In this document: in pieces, positions 35,868-45,081 of the stretch
How the letters are laid out: each line of letters begins with the position of its first letter
How positions within the stretch are numbered: position 1 is the stretch's first letter
Source: Scytonematopsis contorta HA4267-MV1
Lineage (GTDB): Bacteria > Cyanobacteriota > Cyanobacteriia > Cyanobacteriales > Nostocaceae
NCBI GenBank assembly: GCA_019359035.1
Contig: JAHHIC010000082.1
Span: forward strand, 16,675 to 80,674
DNA length: 64,000 nucleotides
Reading direction: 5' to 3'
Translations under genes and position numbers: made by a program
The notes under the pieces: model-generated
Databases searched by the model: none
The model's input: only the letters and a program-made list of their open reading frames with translations
What the model was told of the DNA's origin: nothing

Positions 35868-36851
35868 TCAGACCGCTATCATTGGTTGACGAAGCAACTT
35901 TATATCATTCATTACAGCTTGATAATCAAAACCAAACTCCTGGCATAATAATTGTATTTGCATTTCAATACCGCGACGCTCTTCTAGATATATTCTTCGC
36001 GTTAGAGCCTCACTCCCTACCGGATTGGTGCAGCGAGCAATCTTTTCATCTAAACACAGCAACTTCAGAATACAATCTTGAAGTTGTGAAGGCAATTGAC
36101 AATCAAAATCTGCAACCTGTTTTTCAAATGTTGATACTAAGCTCGGTTCTTCCTCATTAGCTAGAAGCAAGCTTTTATCTTCTAACACAGTTCTCAATGT
36201 ATCGATATCTGAAACATGAGAAATCCCTTTACCCAAAACAGTATTTGCCAACTCATCAGCCAAACCAAAAGAAGATAGTAACTGACGCATCCAAGAATCA
36301 AAACTACCACCACACTGTTTAAAAGATTCGTGACACTGGGAAGCTAGCACACCATCTTTAACTTCCATCCGAAAAATGGCTGTACCACCAGGTTGATTCC
36401 CAATCATTGAAGCAGATTTTTTAGATGCTATGCGACGAGGCAAAGTAACTGGTTTGTGGGCAATCCGAATCGCGTCAACCTCTTGCTGAGTCATTGCCGT
36501 ATCATCTAATTCCAAGCGTTCGCGCAATTTATCTCTTGCAGACTCATAATTTGGGACGCATAACCGCAATAAAGGCAGTGGGCCAACCTCTAAAAGCTTC
36601 TCTGCACTATCACCAAAATACTCAAATAGTTTAATTAGTTTATTAGTATCAGTACGAGCAAAACCTTCTTCATCAAGCCAGCTTGCAAAATTTCCACCAA
36701 GCTCAGCTTTAATCTTTTGAAATTCTTCTCCAACAGCCATAAATGCTCCACAAGCCAACTGGAGCAAGGCTTTGATACTATCGGATTTTGTTGCTTCTAA
36801 ATTTGTGCTAAATATTTTTTCGACAAGCTCAACCTTTAACAGAGTTTCCAT
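35868..36851 (-). CDS. Conserved hypothetical protein with DUF3102-like N-terminus
   Basis: A 327-residue soluble protein. Residues about 25-80 (IKALLQLACGAFMAVGEEFQKI...GNFASWLDEEGFARTDTNKLIKLFEYFG) resemble the helical DUF3102 module found in plasmid and phage proteins that sense or bind DNA. The central and C-terminal parts are helical with scattered cysteines; I recognise no domain there. No neighbour on the same strand. Function unknown. Confidence 0.5.
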   Translation of the reverse strand: METLLKVELVEKIFSTNLEATKSDSIKALLQLACGAFMAVGEEFQKIKAELGGNFASWLDEEGFARTDTNKLIKLFEYFGDSAEKLLEVGPLPLLRLCVPNYESARDKLRERLELDDTAMTQQEVDAIRIAHKPVTLPRRIASKKSASMIGNQPGGTAIFRMEVKDGVLASQCHESFKQCGGSFDSWMRQLLSSFGLADELANTVLGKGISHVSDIDTLRTVLEDKSLLLANEEEPSLVSTFEKQVADFDCQLPSQLQDCILKLLCLDEKIARCTNPVGSEALTRRIYLEERRGIEMQIQLLCQEFGFDYQAVMNDIKLLRQPMIAV

Positions 36852-37275
36852 GCTATACTACTCCTGTATTTTTATTTTTTTTAAAACGTACCCAGTTGTC
36901 AAAAGTTTGGGTGCGTTTTTATTTTTCACTTTTATATTTCACTAAAAATTATCCTACCACCACTTTCCCGCAAATATATATTAAGTTTAATTAAGAAATC
37001 TGCTTTTTCCCCGGAAAGAGCTGTATAGAATCATTTATGACATCAAGCTAAATAGAAAAGTAATATACTGAGCTGTTTTGAACACTTATCACATGTTTTC
37101 AAGTATTAAATTTTGCATTGTATATTGAAGTAATGCTAGTAGAATTCACTCAGATATTGCTTAAGTACAATTTGTGACAAAGGGCTATACCAAATAGTTT
37201 TTTGTTAGGCAAATTTATTTAGGCAATGTAAACTAGAATATAAGTCAACAAATTTAAATGATAAGAAAGCAACTT
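36852..37275. other. Intergenic region, no gene seen
   Basis: AT-rich DNA of 424 bp between divergent genes. Apart from a weak inverted stretch (AAACGTACCCA then GGGTGCGTTTT at about 36884-36919) just upstream of the minus-strand gene, nothing stands out. Confidence 0.5.
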
Positions 37276-37530
37276 ATGACTACATCTGTAAATGTAACAA
37301 AAGTGTATGACGAAATAGTTGATTTCATTGCGACTGGCACTACTCCTGAAAGTGTTATAAATTTTAAACTATCTGATACAGCACAAGACCGTTTAGATGA
37401 TTTAGTTTATGACCATAAAATGGGAAAGTTAAGCGATGAAGAACAAAAAGAGTTAGATAATTTTCTCGTATTAGAGCATATAATGAGGTTGGCCAAAGCA
37501 CGAGCTTATAAGTTAATACCAACAGAGTAG
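37276..37530 (+). CDS. Small conserved protein upstream of HNH endonuclease
   Basis: An 84-residue acidic protein from ATG 37276 (an ATG 18 bp upstream is in frame). The C-terminal half (LDDLVYDHKMGKLSDEEQKELDNFLVLEHIMRLAKARA) is helical and highly charged. The HNH gene starts 5 bp after the stop, so they form a tight pair seen in other cyanobacteria. It may be an inhibitor or partner of the nuclease; this is inferred from position only. Confidence 0.6.
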   Translation: MTTSVNVTKVYDEIVDFIATGTTPESVINFKLSDTAQDRLDDLVYDHKMGKLSDEEQKELDNFLVLEHIMRLAKARAYKLIPTE

Positions 37531-37535
37531 TTATT

Positions 37536-37991
37536 GTGTCTCGTACATACGTTAGTAAGGAATTGCGTCGTTTAGTAGTGAAACGTGCGGAAAATTTATG
37601 CGAGTATTGTTTGATTCAAGATACAAATGGCGTAAGTTTTCAAATTGACCATATCATTAGCGAAAAACATGGTGGGTCAACAACAGTAGAAAATCTCTGT
37701 TACTCCTGTATTTATTGTAACTTACAAAAAGGAAGTGATTTAGGTTCAATAAATTGGGAAACAGGTGGAATAGTGAGATTTTATAACCCACGTCGAGATT
37801 TTTGGGGAGAACATTTTCGCTTAAATGAAGAAGCCAAAATTGAGCCTATAACGGATGTAGGAGAGGTAACTGTACGCATTTTTGATTTTAACAACAATGA
37901 ACGAATTGTTGAACGACAAGTGTTAATGGAGGTGGGTAGATATCCATCATCTCAAGCGCTAGAAATAATGGCAAAAAAGCCAGAAGAATAA
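37536..37991 (+). CDS. HNH endonuclease
   Basis: A 151-residue HNH protein that starts with GTG 37536. Cys22/Cys25 (CEYC) and Cys58/Cys61 (CIYCN) bind zinc; Asp38-His39 (FQIDHIISEKHGG) and Asn53 (VENLCY) form the HNH core. The C-terminal 80 residues (WGEHFRLNEEAKIEPITDVGEVTVRIF) form the usual small beta domain of this cyanobacterial type. DNA target unknown. Co-transcribed with the 84-residue protein. Confidence 0.88.
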   Translation: MSRTYVSKELRRLVVKRAENLCEYCLIQDTNGVSFQIDHIISEKHGGSTTVENLCYSCIYCNLQKGSDLGSINWETGGIVRFYNPRRDFWGEHFRLNEEAKIEPITDVGEVTVRIFDFNNNERIVERQVLMEVGRYPSSQALEIMAKKPEE

Positions 37992-38040
37992 AATATACAT
38001 TAGACATCTTCAGTAAATAAAAAAACGGCTCTCCAAATTT

Positions 38041-38081
38041 CCCCCTTCCCTCATAGGGAAGGGGGGTAGGGGGGTTAGGTC
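38041..38081. repeat. CCCCCTTCCC/GGGAAGGGGG palindromic repeat
   Basis: The same element as between leuC and leuD (16575) and at 45963, here with a TCATA loop and the tail GGTAGGGGGGTTAGGT. It sits between convergent HNH and crtO genes. Confidence 0.9.
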
Positions 38082-38111
38082 TTCATATAAATTTGTGCTC
38101 TTTAAATCTTT

Positions 38112-39809
38112 TTACAAATTAACTTTAAACACCCCACCAACACTAGAAACAATCGAATCCCTTGCATCCTTCAGAGTCTGCATCATCGGTCGCTGAGTTT
38201 GTAGAAAAACCCGCGCACAATTTCTTCCAGGCATACCAGAAATAGACCCTCCTGGATGAGTACCAGCACCAGTCAAAAATAAATTTTCAATAGGTGTTTT
38301 ATAGTTAGCTAATTCCGGTAAAGGACGGAAAAACACCATCTGTTCCATCGTCATATCAATATGATAATAATTTCCCTTATAAGCACCCAACCTCTCACCT
38401 AATTCCGCTGGACTTTCCACACGTCGCGCAATAATTGACCTTTTTAAATTAGGTGCATATTCAGCTAACTTATCAATTACCCTATCAGCAACTTTATTCT
38501 TCAATTCATCTGTCCAACCAGTACCTTTTAAACCCGTACCTTCCGCACCTTTAATTTGATATGGAGCAAAAAATTCAATCCACAAAGTATGTTTTCCTTC
38601 GGGTGCTAAAGTTGGGTCAAGAGCACTAGGCATAACCACATACATCGATGGGTTGCTATCTGGAATTTCTCCCATTATGCATAAACTATGAGCTTGTTCC
38701 ACATGAGCAACAGAATCAGCAATTAAAATAGAACCAATCAAAAATTCATCGCGATGTTCATGGTGTTCAAAGCGCAAAGGTTCATCCAAAGCTACATCTA
38801 TTTTTAAAATTGTCTCATTATTATTAACAATTCGTCTTTCTAACCTTTCCCATAAATCTGAATCCACCGCATCCACCGCGCTTTTATCTACCATTTGCAT
38901 GAATAATCTTTGAGCATCAATGTTAGAAATGACCCCATAATTTGCACCATATTCTTCACCACCAGCAACCCTAACACCAACAGCTTTACCATCATCAATT
39001 AAAACCTTCTCCACCTGCTGGTCAGTTAGAACAACACCACCTTTACTTTTAACCAAGTTAAGCAAAGTCTGCACTAAAGCACCAGTCCCCCCACGGGGTC
39101 TAGTCATTCCTGGATGGTGACGCATTGCCATCATCATCGAACCAATACCCAGATTTTTTTGTGAGGGAGGAACACCTAACTCTCCCGCTAATCTAGCAAG
39201 TGGAGCCTTTAAAAATTCCTCATCGAACCATTCACTCAAAATATCCTCAGCGCTAGAAAGCATATTCCGTACAAAATCAAAAGTTTTTGCCGGAGAACCA
39301 ACCACAGTGATTAAATCCTTTAACTTGCCTAAATTAAAATTTCCAGCAATATCTATAATAGATTTAGGAGGAGCATTGAACATCGGAGCCATTGCATTAA
39401 TAGCTTTTAACCAATAATCTGTATATTCCGCATACTTTTTCGCATCACGTTCATTAAAACGAGCAATTTCTGCACAAGTTTTTTCTACCGATTTATGCCC
39501 TAAAAAATATCTTCCATCAGGATGAGGACAAAATACAACTGGGTCACATTCCAAATACACCAAACCATATTTTTCCAACTCTAGTTCCTGTACCACTAGA
39601 CCCAGATGAATAAACTCATGGTCAATAGCACACAAATTAAATTTAAAACCTGGAGCTTCCTTAGGTATGCATTCTTCAGTAGTTGCAGCACCACCAGGAA
39701 CCGAACGTTTTTCCAGCAGCACAACACTGTAGCCAGCTTTCAATAGATAAGCAGCACACACTAAACCATTGTGTCCTGCACCAATAATCACAACATCATA
39801 TCTTTGCAT
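38112..39809 (-). CDS. crtO: CrtO-type beta-carotene ketolase
   Basis: A 565-residue FAD/NAD(P) flavoprotein of the CrtO ketolase group, related to phytoene desaturases. The dinucleotide fold is at the start (YDVVIIGAGHNGLVCAAYLL), followed by LEKRSVPGGAATTEE; FLTGAGTHPGGSISGMPGRN near the C-terminus closes the FAD site. It adds 4-keto groups to beta-carotene, giving echinenone or canthaxanthin. The frame is open 28 codons upstream, but those are translated heptamer repeat, so ATG 39809 is the likely start; no ribosome site is visible, only the array. A CYP110-like P450 gene lies 126 bp upstream on the same strand. Confidence 0.9.
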   Translation of the reverse strand: MQRYDVVIIGAGHNGLVCAAYLLKAGYSVVLLEKRSVPGGAATTEECIPKEAPGFKFNLCAIDHEFIHLGLVVQELELEKYGLVYLECDPVVFCPHPDGRYFLGHKSVEKTCAEIARFNERDAKKYAEYTDYWLKAINAMAPMFNAPPKSIIDIAGNFNLGKLKDLITVVGSPAKTFDFVRNMLSSAEDILSEWFDEEFLKAPLARLAGELGVPPSQKNLGIGSMMMAMRHHPGMTRPRGGTGALVQTLLNLVKSKGGVVLTDQQVEKVLIDDGKAVGVRVAGGEEYGANYGVISNIDAQRLFMQMVDKSAVDAVDSDLWERLERRIVNNNETILKIDVALDEPLRFEHHEHRDEFLIGSILIADSVAHVEQAHSLCIMGEIPDSNPSMYVVMPSALDPTLAPEGKHTLWIEFFAPYQIKGAEGTGLKGTGWTDELKNKVADRVIDKLAEYAPNLKRSIIARRVESPAELGERLGAYKGNYYHIDMTMEQMVFFRPLPELANYKTPIENLFLTGAGTHPGGSISGMPGRNCARVFLQTQRPMMQTLKDARDSIVSSVGGVFKVNL

Positions 39810-39810
39810 A

Positions 39811-39925
39811 TTGGGGAGTGGGGAGTGGGGAAGACAATTCGCAATTCGCAATTCGCAATTCGCAATTCGCAATTCGCAATTCGCAATTCGCAATTGGGAG
39901 TGGGGAGTGGGGAGTGGGGAATAGC
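39811..39925. repeat. Composite heptamer array in the crtO leader
   Basis: A block of GGGGAGT units, then about eight GCAATTC units at 39836-39895, then GGGAGTG units again, and two AGTCAAC-like units near 39929. It fills most of the 126 bp between the P450 stop and the crtO start and begins 1 bp from the crtO ATG. Confidence 0.95.
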
Positions 39926-39935
39926 AAATTCCCAG

Positions 39936-41279
39936 TCAACAGTCAACAATTACCATCGGCACTCCACCGCTAGGAACTATTGTAATACCACGTCGCACAG
40001 GTTTAACTGAACGATTATCTGCGAGTCTAAGTTGGAAACGCGATAAAATCGTTGCTAAAACTAATTTCATTTCATATAGCGAAAAAGCTGAACCAATACA
40101 ACCGCGATAACCCCCTCCAAATGGTAAAAATTCGTAGGGTGAAAATTTTTGATTCAAAAATCTTTCTGGTAAAAATTTTTCAGCTTCTGGATAAACTTCT
40201 GTACGGCGATGTGCCAAATAGATACAAGGAACTAATACTGTTCCATATTCATATTTACTACCAGCAACTTCTACATTTTCTTTTACCATGCGCGGCGTAC
40301 AAATTAACGCAATTGGATGTAATCTTAATGTTTCTTGACATACCGCAGTCAGATAAGGAAGCTGTGCAATTTCTTCTGGTTGGGGTCTATCACCTAAACT
40401 ATCTAACTCATTAAGTAGTTTACTTTTCACATCTTCATGATAGTGAATTAAATAAAATAACCAACTCAAAACACCAGCGGTTGTTTCATATCCCAACAAC
40501 AATAGCGAAACCAATTGGTCGCGTAATTCATCATCGCTCATTTGCTCACCATTTTCATCTCGTACCGATAGTAGTAAGCTCAGAACATCTGTACGCGAAT
40601 CATCATTTTCTAAACGTCGTTGGTCAATTTCTGCATAAATTAATTTATCTATATATTCCCGTCTTTTTAGATAATTTCCCCAAGGACTCCAAGCACCCAA
40701 ATCTTGTTGTAAGGGAGGAAAGAAAAATAAGCTAGAGTACCAAGGTGTAGTAATATCATCCAATAGCTTACTCAAAAGTTTTTTTAATTGTTCGTAACGT
40801 TCTCCAGGGCTAATACCAAATACAACTTGCAAGATTATTTGTAATGTAATATCTGGCATAACTTCTTGCATAGAAACTTTCATTCCATGTTTCCATTGGT
40901 TCGTCACTTCTTCAGTAATCTTACAAATACTTTCACCATAATACTTCATTCTATCGCCATGAAAAGACGGCATTAATAATTGTCTTTGTCGATTGTGAGA
41001 TACACCTTCTTGTAAAACTATAGATTTTTCACCAAATAATGGTTGAAATACATGGGTTGCTTTCTTAAAATCTAAACTTTTAGCAGGAACAGCAAAACAA
41101 TCACTAATTGCTTGGCTATCACTAAAAAATACAACAGGTGGAGAATTTACACCCAACACTCTGACTGTAAACGTATTACCATACTGAGCAGCACAATTGT
41201 CTAAAAATTGTGTTGGGCTGGCAATTAATTGCAGGGTTTGGAGTAAAGAAGGTGTTTTAATTTCGTTTGGTAATTTCAT
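39936..41279 (-). CDS. Cytochrome P450, CYP110-like
   Basis: A 447-residue P450. Cys394 in FGGGYRGCIG is the haem ligand, GYETTAG is the I-helix oxygen site, ETLRLHP the K-helix ExxR, and FLPERFL the meander. The N-terminus (LPNEIKTPSLLQTLQLIASPTQFLDNCAAQYG) and overall pattern match the cyanobacterial CYP110 group, members of which hydroxylate fatty acids or terpenes. No membrane anchor. Being just upstream of crtO on the same strand it might act on carotenoid or terpenoid substrates, but that is inference. Confidence 0.9.
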   Translation of the reverse strand: MKLPNEIKTPSLLQTLQLIASPTQFLDNCAAQYGNTFTVRVLGVNSPPVVFFSDSQAISDCFAVPAKSLDFKKATHVFQPLFGEKSIVLQEGVSHNRQRQLLMPSFHGDRMKYYGESICKITEEVTNQWKHGMKVSMQEVMPDITLQIILQVVFGISPGERYEQLKKLLSKLLDDITTPWYSSLFFFPPLQQDLGAWSPWGNYLKRREYIDKLIYAEIDQRRLENDDSRTDVLSLLLSVRDENGEQMSDDELRDQLVSLLLLGYETTAGVLSWLFYLIHYHEDVKSKLLNELDSLGDRPQPEEIAQLPYLTAVCQETLRLHPIALICTPRMVKENVEVAGSKYEYGTVLVPCIYLAHRRTEVYPEAEKFLPERFLNQKFSPYEFLPFGGGYRGCIGSAFSLYEMKLVLATILSRFQLRLADNRSVKPVRRGITIVPSGGVPMVIVDC

Positions 41280-41682
41280 CTTAAAACTAAAACAAGTCCA
41301 AGATTAATTATCTCACGCAAAGACGCAAAACTCTCAAAATCTAAATTGCATAATACTATAATTCTACATCTATTGTGGGGTGGGCAAGGATGCCCACCCT
41401 GGATATGTGAACAGTATACAAGTAGATATGCAAATCAATCGTGAAAAAACTTATTAAAATTTTATCCGCAAAAACCCTGAGGTGACATTGGTGGTAGAGT
41501 CGCGTAAAATTACTGTGACGTTCACTGCACAATTATGATAATTTCCACCAGAAAAATAATATTAGCTAGACTAATTTCCCTTACATGTAGAAATGATAAA
41601 TTTTTGTGATGCATGATTGTAAAATAATTATTAAATTTGTAGAACAATATTATTACAGACCTGCAACAAAGGGAAGCATAGC
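41280..41682. other. Intergenic region with TTGTGGGGTGGGCA repeat
   Basis: A divergent promoter region of 403 bp. The palindromic repeat lies at 41371-41400 (GGGTGGGCAAGGATGCCCACCC, written here as arms GGGTGGGCA and TGCCCACCC). Nothing else is recognisable except an AAGGGA ribosome site before ATG 41683. Confidence 0.7.
41371..41400. repeat. TTGTGGGGTGGGCA-family palindromic repeat
   Basis: GGGTGGGCA and TGCCCACCC form a 9-bp stem with an AGGA loop. Same family as at 35802, 53725 and 58282. Confidence 0.9.
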
Positions 41683-43893
41683 ATGACAGTAAGCACTTCA
41701 GGGGCAAAATTAACAACATCACCTTTTTCGGAAGGGATTCAGTATTTTGGGGAAAAATTACCTGATTTTGATAAATATGGGAAAGTCGCAGTAATTGCGG
41801 AAGGTGAAACAGCGATTAATGACCCAAAAGACCCTGTGGCAGTTTACCAAACTCTTCTGGCTGCAGACGCTTTACGTTACTTAACACTACAAGTAACCGG
41901 AAGTAAAGCTTCTGGACACCCAGGTGGATTTGCCAGCCAAGTAGAAGCTTATGCAGCTTTAGTTATGCTGGGTCACAAAAATATTATCACCGAAGTTGGA
42001 CACCACGCTCCTGGTTTTTATAGTGCAATGTTTCTTGACCGTTCCTTGGAAGATATGGGAATTGTCAACGTTCAACAAATGCGTGACCGTTTCCGAGAAA
42101 TGCATGGACTGTTGGGACACCTAAGCGGATATATACCCGGAATTCTTGCACCAGCAGGTCCCCTCGGACAAGGACAACACTTTGCGATGGCTGCAGCATT
42201 ATTGCACCGCGATAAACTGTTTCCTTTTACAATGGGCGATGGTGGGATGGGTGAGCCTTACCCCATGAGTAGTATGGCGCATTTTCACACCGCTTATCCA
42301 GAAGTAACAAATTTCTTACCAGTGTTAGTGTGGAACGGTTATAGCCAAGAACATCACAGCATGGTTTCCACCAAAACCAACGAAGAAATGATTGCTTATT
42401 GGAAAGGTAATGGTTTTGAAGAAGTCATTTTGGTAAATGCTAAAGACTTTGACGACCAAAACCAAAGTGGTGATTATGTAGATAGCACTGCGTTTTCTTT
42501 TAAACAACGTATGGCATTTACCCAAGCTGTATTAGAAGGAGTTGATAAAGCAGCTAAATCATCGCTGGGTGGTAAGCGTACAGCATTTATTATCAAACAA
42601 CTCAAAGGTGCGGGTGTTCATGCACGAGGAGCAAAGTCGCATAATTTATACCCAAAAGATACTTTAGATGCACCCCATATTGTAAATGCATTAAAAGAAC
42701 GTGCATTACATCAAGAAGCGTGGCAAATCGTCAGAACAAACTGTGAACGTGCTGGTGGTGGTCCTGCTTCTAAAACAGTTGTTACAGAATTTGAATTGCC
42801 AGTATCAGAAATAGGAGCTTTACCTTTAGAAGAATATGCAGTAGGTGGAGAAGCAAAAGTTTCTACCACAGCTATGGGAAGATTAGTAGGGGTAGTTGGA
42901 AATAAAGATAAAAAATTCTTAGTCACCAACGCAGATGGAAATGAAGCATCTGGAATTGCTAATATTAACCAAGCGCTGAAAATTATTCACCCAGTTCAAG
43001 ACGATTTATATAACCAAGCACCAGGTGGACAAGTTTATGAACCTTTGAGCGAAGATGCTTGTGCTGGTTTAGCAGCAGGTTTATCCTTAATGGGAGCCAG
43101 AACTTTGTGGTGTTCCTACGAATCTTTTGCCATCAATGGATTACCAATTTGGCAAACAGTTACTCAAGCAATGGCAGAATTACGTCGGGAAACACCATCG
43201 ACTATTACTTTATATACAGCAGGTGCATTAGAGCAAGGACGTAACGGTTGGACACATCAACGTCCAGAGATTGAAGCATATTTTGCCTCGATGATGCGGA
43301 ATGGAAATGTCTTCCCTTTGTTCCCACTCGATGCTAATAGTATCCAAGTTTGTTACGATTGGGCATTAACAACAAAAAATAAGGGTATTGTAATTACAGC
43401 CAGCAAATCTCCCTTACCAATTCGCACCACTTTTGAACAAAATCGCAAAGGTTTAGAAGAAGGTGGAATCGTTTTGCATGAAAGTTCTGGTAGTAAAAAA
43501 GTTGTGTTTGCGGTTATTGGTGACATGACTTTAATTCCAGTATTTGAAGCAGCGAAATTATTAGAAGAAGCTGGTTTAGGAGTACGGATAGTTTCTGTGA
43601 TTAACCCCCGTCGTTTATATCGTCTCCATGATACAGCTTGGGATACCTGCTCTCAACCGGATGGAGGTTTTGTTGATGATGCCAAATTTGCAGAACTATT
43701 TGATGGTGATGCGTTAATTGGTGTTACTGGTGGACCTGCTGCAATGTTGGAACCTATTATGTTGAGAAGTAACGCTAAACGAGATACTTTCGCTTGGAAA
43801 CGTGGAGAAACAACTGCTTCTGCTGGACAACTAATGGCGTTTAATGGAATAACTGCTGATGGCTTGAAGAAACGCGCAATGGAATTAATGTAG
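41683..43893 (+). CDS. ThDP-dependent transketolase/phosphoketolase-like enzyme
   Basis: A 736-residue thiamine-diphosphate enzyme. SGHPGGFASQ (about 73-82), GHLSGYIPG and GPLGQGQHFAMAAALL resemble transketolase; GDGGMGEP with the following WNGYS is the ThDP motif (GDG...N). The second half (CAGLAAGLSLMGARTLWCSYESFAINGLPIWQ) is like the pyrimidine domain of phosphoketolases. It is shorter than the usual phosphoketolase (about 790) and longer than transketolase (about 670). I think it acts on ketose phosphates in the pentose phosphate network, but whether it uses phosphate as acceptor is unclear. AAGGGA precedes the ATG; a hairpin follows the stop. Confidence 0.7.
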   Translation: MTVSTSGAKLTTSPFSEGIQYFGEKLPDFDKYGKVAVIAEGETAINDPKDPVAVYQTLLAADALRYLTLQVTGSKASGHPGGFASQVEAYAALVMLGHKNIITEVGHHAPGFYSAMFLDRSLEDMGIVNVQQMRDRFREMHGLLGHLSGYIPGILAPAGPLGQGQHFAMAAALLHRDKLFPFTMGDGGMGEPYPMSSMAHFHTAYPEVTNFLPVLVWNGYSQEHHSMVSTKTNEEMIAYWKGNGFEEVILVNAKDFDDQNQSGDYVDSTAFSFKQRMAFTQAVLEGVDKAAKSSLGGKRTAFIIKQLKGAGVHARGAKSHNLYPKDTLDAPHIVNALKERALHQEAWQIVRTNCERAGGGPASKTVVTEFELPVSEIGALPLEEYAVGGEAKVSTTAMGRLVGVVGNKDKKFLVTNADGNEASGIANINQALKIIHPVQDDLYNQAPGGQVYEPLSEDACAGLAAGLSLMGARTLWCSYESFAINGLPIWQTVTQAMAELRRETPSTITLYTAGALEQGRNGWTHQRPEIEAYFASMMRNGNVFPLFPLDANSIQVCYDWALTTKNKGIVITASKSPLPIRTTFEQNRKGLEEGGIVLHESSGSKKVVFAVIGDMTLIPVFEAAKLLEEAGLGVRIVSVINPRRLYRLHDTAWDTCSQPDGGFVDDAKFAELFDGDALIGVTGGPAAMLEPIMLRSNAKRDTFAWKRGETTASAGQLMAFNGITADGLKKRAMELM

Positions 43894-43900
43894 CCTAATG

Positions 43901-43925
43901 TAGAGACGTGACATGTCACGTCTCT
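43901..43925. repeat. GTAGAGACG-family palindrome after the ThDP enzyme gene
   Basis: GAGACGTGAC followed by ATGTCACGTCTC is a perfect 22-bp palindrome located 8 bp after the stop codon. It may act as a terminator, although no T-tract follows. Confidence 0.9.
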
Positions 43926-44093
43926 CATCATTGAGCAGTATTGGGAATAGTGTCAGTTGAAATTCTGGCACAAGGAATTACTGATAGAAGTACTGCGTAT
44001 AGTACTATAATACCACAAACACGGTGGAAGTATCCCACATCTACCATCTAAACTGAGGATATAAACCTCAACAAGAACTGGAGGTGCTGCATT

Positions 44094-44840
44094 ATGGTAC
44101 GACAAGTTACAGAATTTGATACCGCCGACGATTTATTTATCTACCCAGAGAGCGACGGTCAACCGATGGCGGAAAATACAATACAGTTTCGTTGGATTGT
44201 CACAATAAAAGAAAATTTAGAAATACTGTTTGCAGCAAACCCTGATGTATTTATCGCAGGGGATTTATTTTGGTATCCAATAGAAAAAGACGCGGACACA
44301 AAGTATGCTCCCGATACAATGGTAGTGTTCGGTAGACCAAAGGGTGATAGAGGTTCATATGTACAATCCAAGGAAGGAAATATCCCACCACAGGTTGTGT
44401 TTGAAATCTTATCACCCAGCAACACTAAGCCAGAAATGAAAAAAAAACTTGACTTTTACAATAAATATGGAGTCGAAGAATATTATGTATGTGACCCATA
44501 TAAAAATAATTTAACAGGCTGGTTGCGTTCGTCGAAAAATTTAAAAGAAATCACAAATATAAATGGCTGGACAAGTCCACGTCTAAAAATAAAATTTGTC
44601 TTAACACCCACCACACTACTTATTTATCGTCCTGATGGTCGCAAATTTTTAACCCCAGTAGAACTTGAAGAGCAACGTCAACAGGCAGAACAGGTGGCTG
44701 ATGCGGAACGACAACGTGCGGATGCAGAGCGACAAGCAAGGTTAGATGCAGTACCTAAATTATTATCTATGGGATTGAGCATAGAGCAAGTAGCACAGAC
44801 GCTTTCCTTTACTGCACAAGAAGTAGAAGAAATAATGTAG
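44094..44840 (+). CDS. Uma2 family putative endonuclease with coiled-coil tail
   Basis: A 248-residue Uma2 protein. Asp74 (YAPDTMVVFG), Glu104 (VVFEILSPSNT) and Lys118 (MKKKLDFYNKYGVEEYYVCDP) fit the fold's active site. Unlike the 190-residue member at 5.4 kb it has a C-terminal coiled coil of heptad-like EQ/AER repeats (about 188-216) and a short helical domain that could form an HTH-like end (LLSMGLSIEQVAQTLSFTAQEVEEI). GGAGGT lies just before ATG. The stop overlaps a palindrome. Confidence 0.88.
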   Translation: MVRQVTEFDTADDLFIYPESDGQPMAENTIQFRWIVTIKENLEILFAANPDVFIAGDLFWYPIEKDADTKYAPDTMVVFGRPKGDRGSYVQSKEGNIPPQVVFEILSPSNTKPEMKKKLDFYNKYGVEEYYVCDPYKNNLTGWLRSSKNLKEITNINGWTSPRLKIKFVLTPTTLLIYRPDGRKFLTPVELEEQRQQAEQVADAERQRADAERQARLDAVPKLLSMGLSIEQVAQTLSFTAQEVEEIM

Positions 44841-44863
44841 AGATGTTACATGTAACGTCTCTA
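44838..44863. repeat. GTAGAGA-family palindrome overlapping a stop codon
   Basis: TAGAGATGTTACATGTAACG then TCTCTA forms a hairpin (one mismatch) that begins with the Uma2 stop codon itself. Confidence 0.85.
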
Positions 44864-44886
44864 TAGGAATTGTTTTACGCTAATTT

Positions 44887-45013
44887 ATATCATGTCCGGT
44901 AGTACGACCATAATTAAATATTCTTAAATTCTTTGCGTCCAGGCGCCTACCCTACGGGAAAACCTCCGGTTTATGTGTGAGTTTTATTATGGGTATGTAA
45001 GCGGACATGATAT
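44887..45013. repeat. MITE-like segment bounded by 12-bp inverted repeats
   Basis: ATATCATGTCCG (44887-44898) is exactly inverted as CGGACATGATAT (45002-45013). The 103 bp between contain GGCGCC and a short hairpin (CCGTAGGG/CCCTACGG-like) but no gene. No clear target duplication is visible. Confidence 0.55.
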
Positions 45014-45081
45014 TAGACTAATTAAACTAGAATAGGAGATTTATTCAAACGTTTAAATAATAAAGATTCAAGACGCTTATT

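Noticed and set aside
39810..39893. 28-residue N-terminal extension of CrtO
   Set aside because: It is translated heptamer array (ELRIANC units); the conserved enzyme starts at the ATG at 39809.
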